A program made the translations under genes and the position numbers. This document shows, one piece after another, positions 62,305-64,000 of a stretch of 64,000 nt of DNA. The stretch's first letter is position 1. Every line of letters starts with the position of its first letter. Below the pieces are notes generated by a model, which did no database searches, was not told where the DNA came from, and saw only the letters and a program-made list of their open reading frames with translations. The stretch covers positions 633,001-697,000 of the forward strand of contig NW_024881782.1 of assembly GCF_019059575.1 (NCBI RefSeq). The letters run 5' to 3'. Source of the DNA: Amphibalanus amphitrite. Lineage: Eukaryota; Arthropoda; Thecostraca; Balanomorpha; Balanidae.

Positions 62305-64000
62305 TTAAGCTTTTAAGTGTTGAAGATGCGATCGACTTGTTGTTTCACAAGCCGGCCATGATCGTGTAAAATGGCTTCATCGTAGATCGATTAGTTTCTG
62401 AGATATAGCCGGAAATGTAAAAGTGAAAAACCTACCGCTTAATCTCGCGAGAGCCGTATGTACGGACGGTCAGTCGGTCGGTCAGGGTCACTCTCGGTCA
62501 GTCGGTTCGGTTGGTCACTCTCGGTCGGTCGTTTGGTCTTTTGGGTCAGCAACGGTGTGCAAATTTTCAGTTTTGTATAAATAAATTTAGTCGATATTGA
62601 CTGGAGTGTGCCATAATAGAATAGCAATTGTAATAAAACACTAAACTAAGCCTTTCAGTAAGGAAACTGTCAGATATCATCAGAATATTGTGAAAAAAGA
62701 GCAAACAATGATGTAATGATTTGTGATAATATGGTCATAGGCAACTCATGATTATGTGAAATATAAAACGGTAGGTTTATTCACTTCAATCATAAACTAA
62801 GAAAGGTTGAACAGGTTTCGCAGCAATGGAGGGAAATCGTCAAAGGAATTAAAAAGAAAATTATCCACAAGATCATTGCTTACGGTATAGACTAACCCTT
62901 TGTCCCAAAAGTGTCACGGTTAAAGCAAATCCATTGCTCCAGCGGTTAAGTTGAACATGCACAACTTTTTCAAGGCATAGGTAAGCGGGCAGTGGACGTT
63001 CTGCCAGGTCAGCCGATTCCAGCACCACGTGGCTGCTGCCCACACATCCCCTGGTATGGTGGCCGGCTGGCCGTTTGTACTGTTTCCCAGTCTCACCACA
63101 TCCTAGAAGCCGGCAGTTAAAGGCCTCGCCCTTCGCTCCGCCGCACCGGACAAAGGTTGACCGACCTTCCAGTCTCGCCGGCCGACCGCGACCATCCCGT
63201 GACCGGTGCAAGCTCCCCCGTCCCCGACCGGTGCAAGCTCCCCGTCCCCCGCACCGCAGCTGCGCCGGCCGCCGCGCCGCACCGCCGCTCCCCTCCGCTG
63301 ACCGGCGTTTGAAATTCTCTATTTGGTGATGTGGGGGCGGACCGGTGTGCCGCCGGGGCGATAGCCTTTGTCAGTGTTGACGAGCGGAGGCGATGCGGCC
63401 TGAGATAGCCGGCCCTGCGCGGGTCGCCGTCGGCGCGCGCGGCCGTGAGCCGTTCGTGAGTCGTGAGTCACGGTTGCGCCAGACGCGCTGCTCAGACGCC
63501 GCCGACACGGGCGGGAGCAGCGGCCGTTGCGTTCAAACGGGAAGTGGGCGACGGAATTGGACGGCTGGCCAACGGCTGAGAGCACCATCAACATTCAACA
63601 GTCAACTGAACCGGCCCTAAATGATGAGTCAAGTCAAGTTAGCTGAATGTGCAACTGCCAGCAGCGATCGAATTCGTTGCCCTTTGTATTATTTAGCAGG
63701 AGCTGCCAATTCATATAGAAACTTTCAGGGCTTATTCCTTCCCGTGATCGATTAATAAGCACCTTTCATAGACATAACCCGCTCTCAATGTGGCGGCAAC
63801 TGGTAAAAATTTAAATAGTATTATTGTATTCAGGACAATTAGTTTTGTGTATCTACATCACATTTTTTCGAGCTCTGCGATAGCGCTTCTGTTTGACGAT
63901 CAAATATACCATATGCAGAAGTTATAACTGAAGCTAATAATACGCATCACAGTTCAACCGATTCCTGAAAGTATCAATCGCACTTTGTGCCTCTTATACC
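62305..64000. other. Right end of the window: CGGT repeats and a GC-rich block
   Basis: CGGTCAGT-like repeats occur at about 62466-62533. A CpG-rich block spans about 63060-63600 and could be a promoter or first exon of a gene beyond the window, but frames there (for example 63393-63620 + and 63211-62873 -) show no recognisable domain. Nothing else is identifiable to 64000. Confidence 0.4.

Noticed and set aside
62873-63211. 112-codon minus-strand frame in a GC-rich block
   Set aside because: Open mainly because of base composition. It could be part of a gene beyond the window but nothing in it is recognisable.

Overview
This window is nuclear DNA of an arthropod, most likely a crustacean. 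Genes have many short GC-rich exons with canonical GT/AG borders, set in AT-rich introns full of transposons and microsatellites. One secreted protein belongs to a CUB-type family that is typical of arthropods, two small genes encode WAP-like cysteine-rich peptides, and a BEL/Pao element is present. A barnacle-like origin is possible but only a guess.

Host genes, left to right: (1) the 3' part of an SLC5 sodium/solute symporter, + strand, <1-4345. (2) A complete SLC5 paralogue, - strand, 18721-5694, ten coding exons, 574 aa, tail-to-tail with the first. (3) A gene of unknown function, - strand, 36820 to about 22314, nine or ten exons, about 530-550 aa, with a possible C2-like central region. 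(4) A secreted CUB-family protein, + strand, 37933-46167, nine exons, 458 aa, divergent from gene 3. (5) and (6) Two paralogous secreted WAP-like peptides, - strand 49511-48613 and + strand 55652-56671, arranged head to head. All exon chains were joined by hand and keep the reading frame.

Mobile elements fill much of the rest. Intron 1 of the second SLC5 gene holds an 80-bp-arm foldback and then a 6.6-kb element with A1-body-B1-A2-B2 split direct repeats, as in DIRS/Ngaro retroelements. A long intron of gene 3 holds a young, whole-looking BEL/Pao element (25197-33776) with two LTRs of equal length, inserted in a hAT-type MITE that has a perfect 8-bp target duplication. Three further hAT MITEs with perfect 8-bp duplications, a decayed mariner, several TA-flanked MITEs and foldbacks are scattered through introns and intergenic DNA.

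The most unusual feature is a set of at least six diverged, roughly 0.9-1.2 kb, TTAA-flanked elements (piggyBac-like ends CCC...GGG). Each carries a G-run/C-run palindrome just inside each end and many AGGTCA hexamers, the nuclear-receptor half-site. One copy (50973-54384) is split by a 2.2-kb Transib-like element with RSS-heptamer-like ends, which itself contains a hAT MITE. A second strong signal is a 222-bp tract, about 99% identical between the two inverted SLC5 genes, inside otherwise diverged exons. This looks like recent gene conversion.
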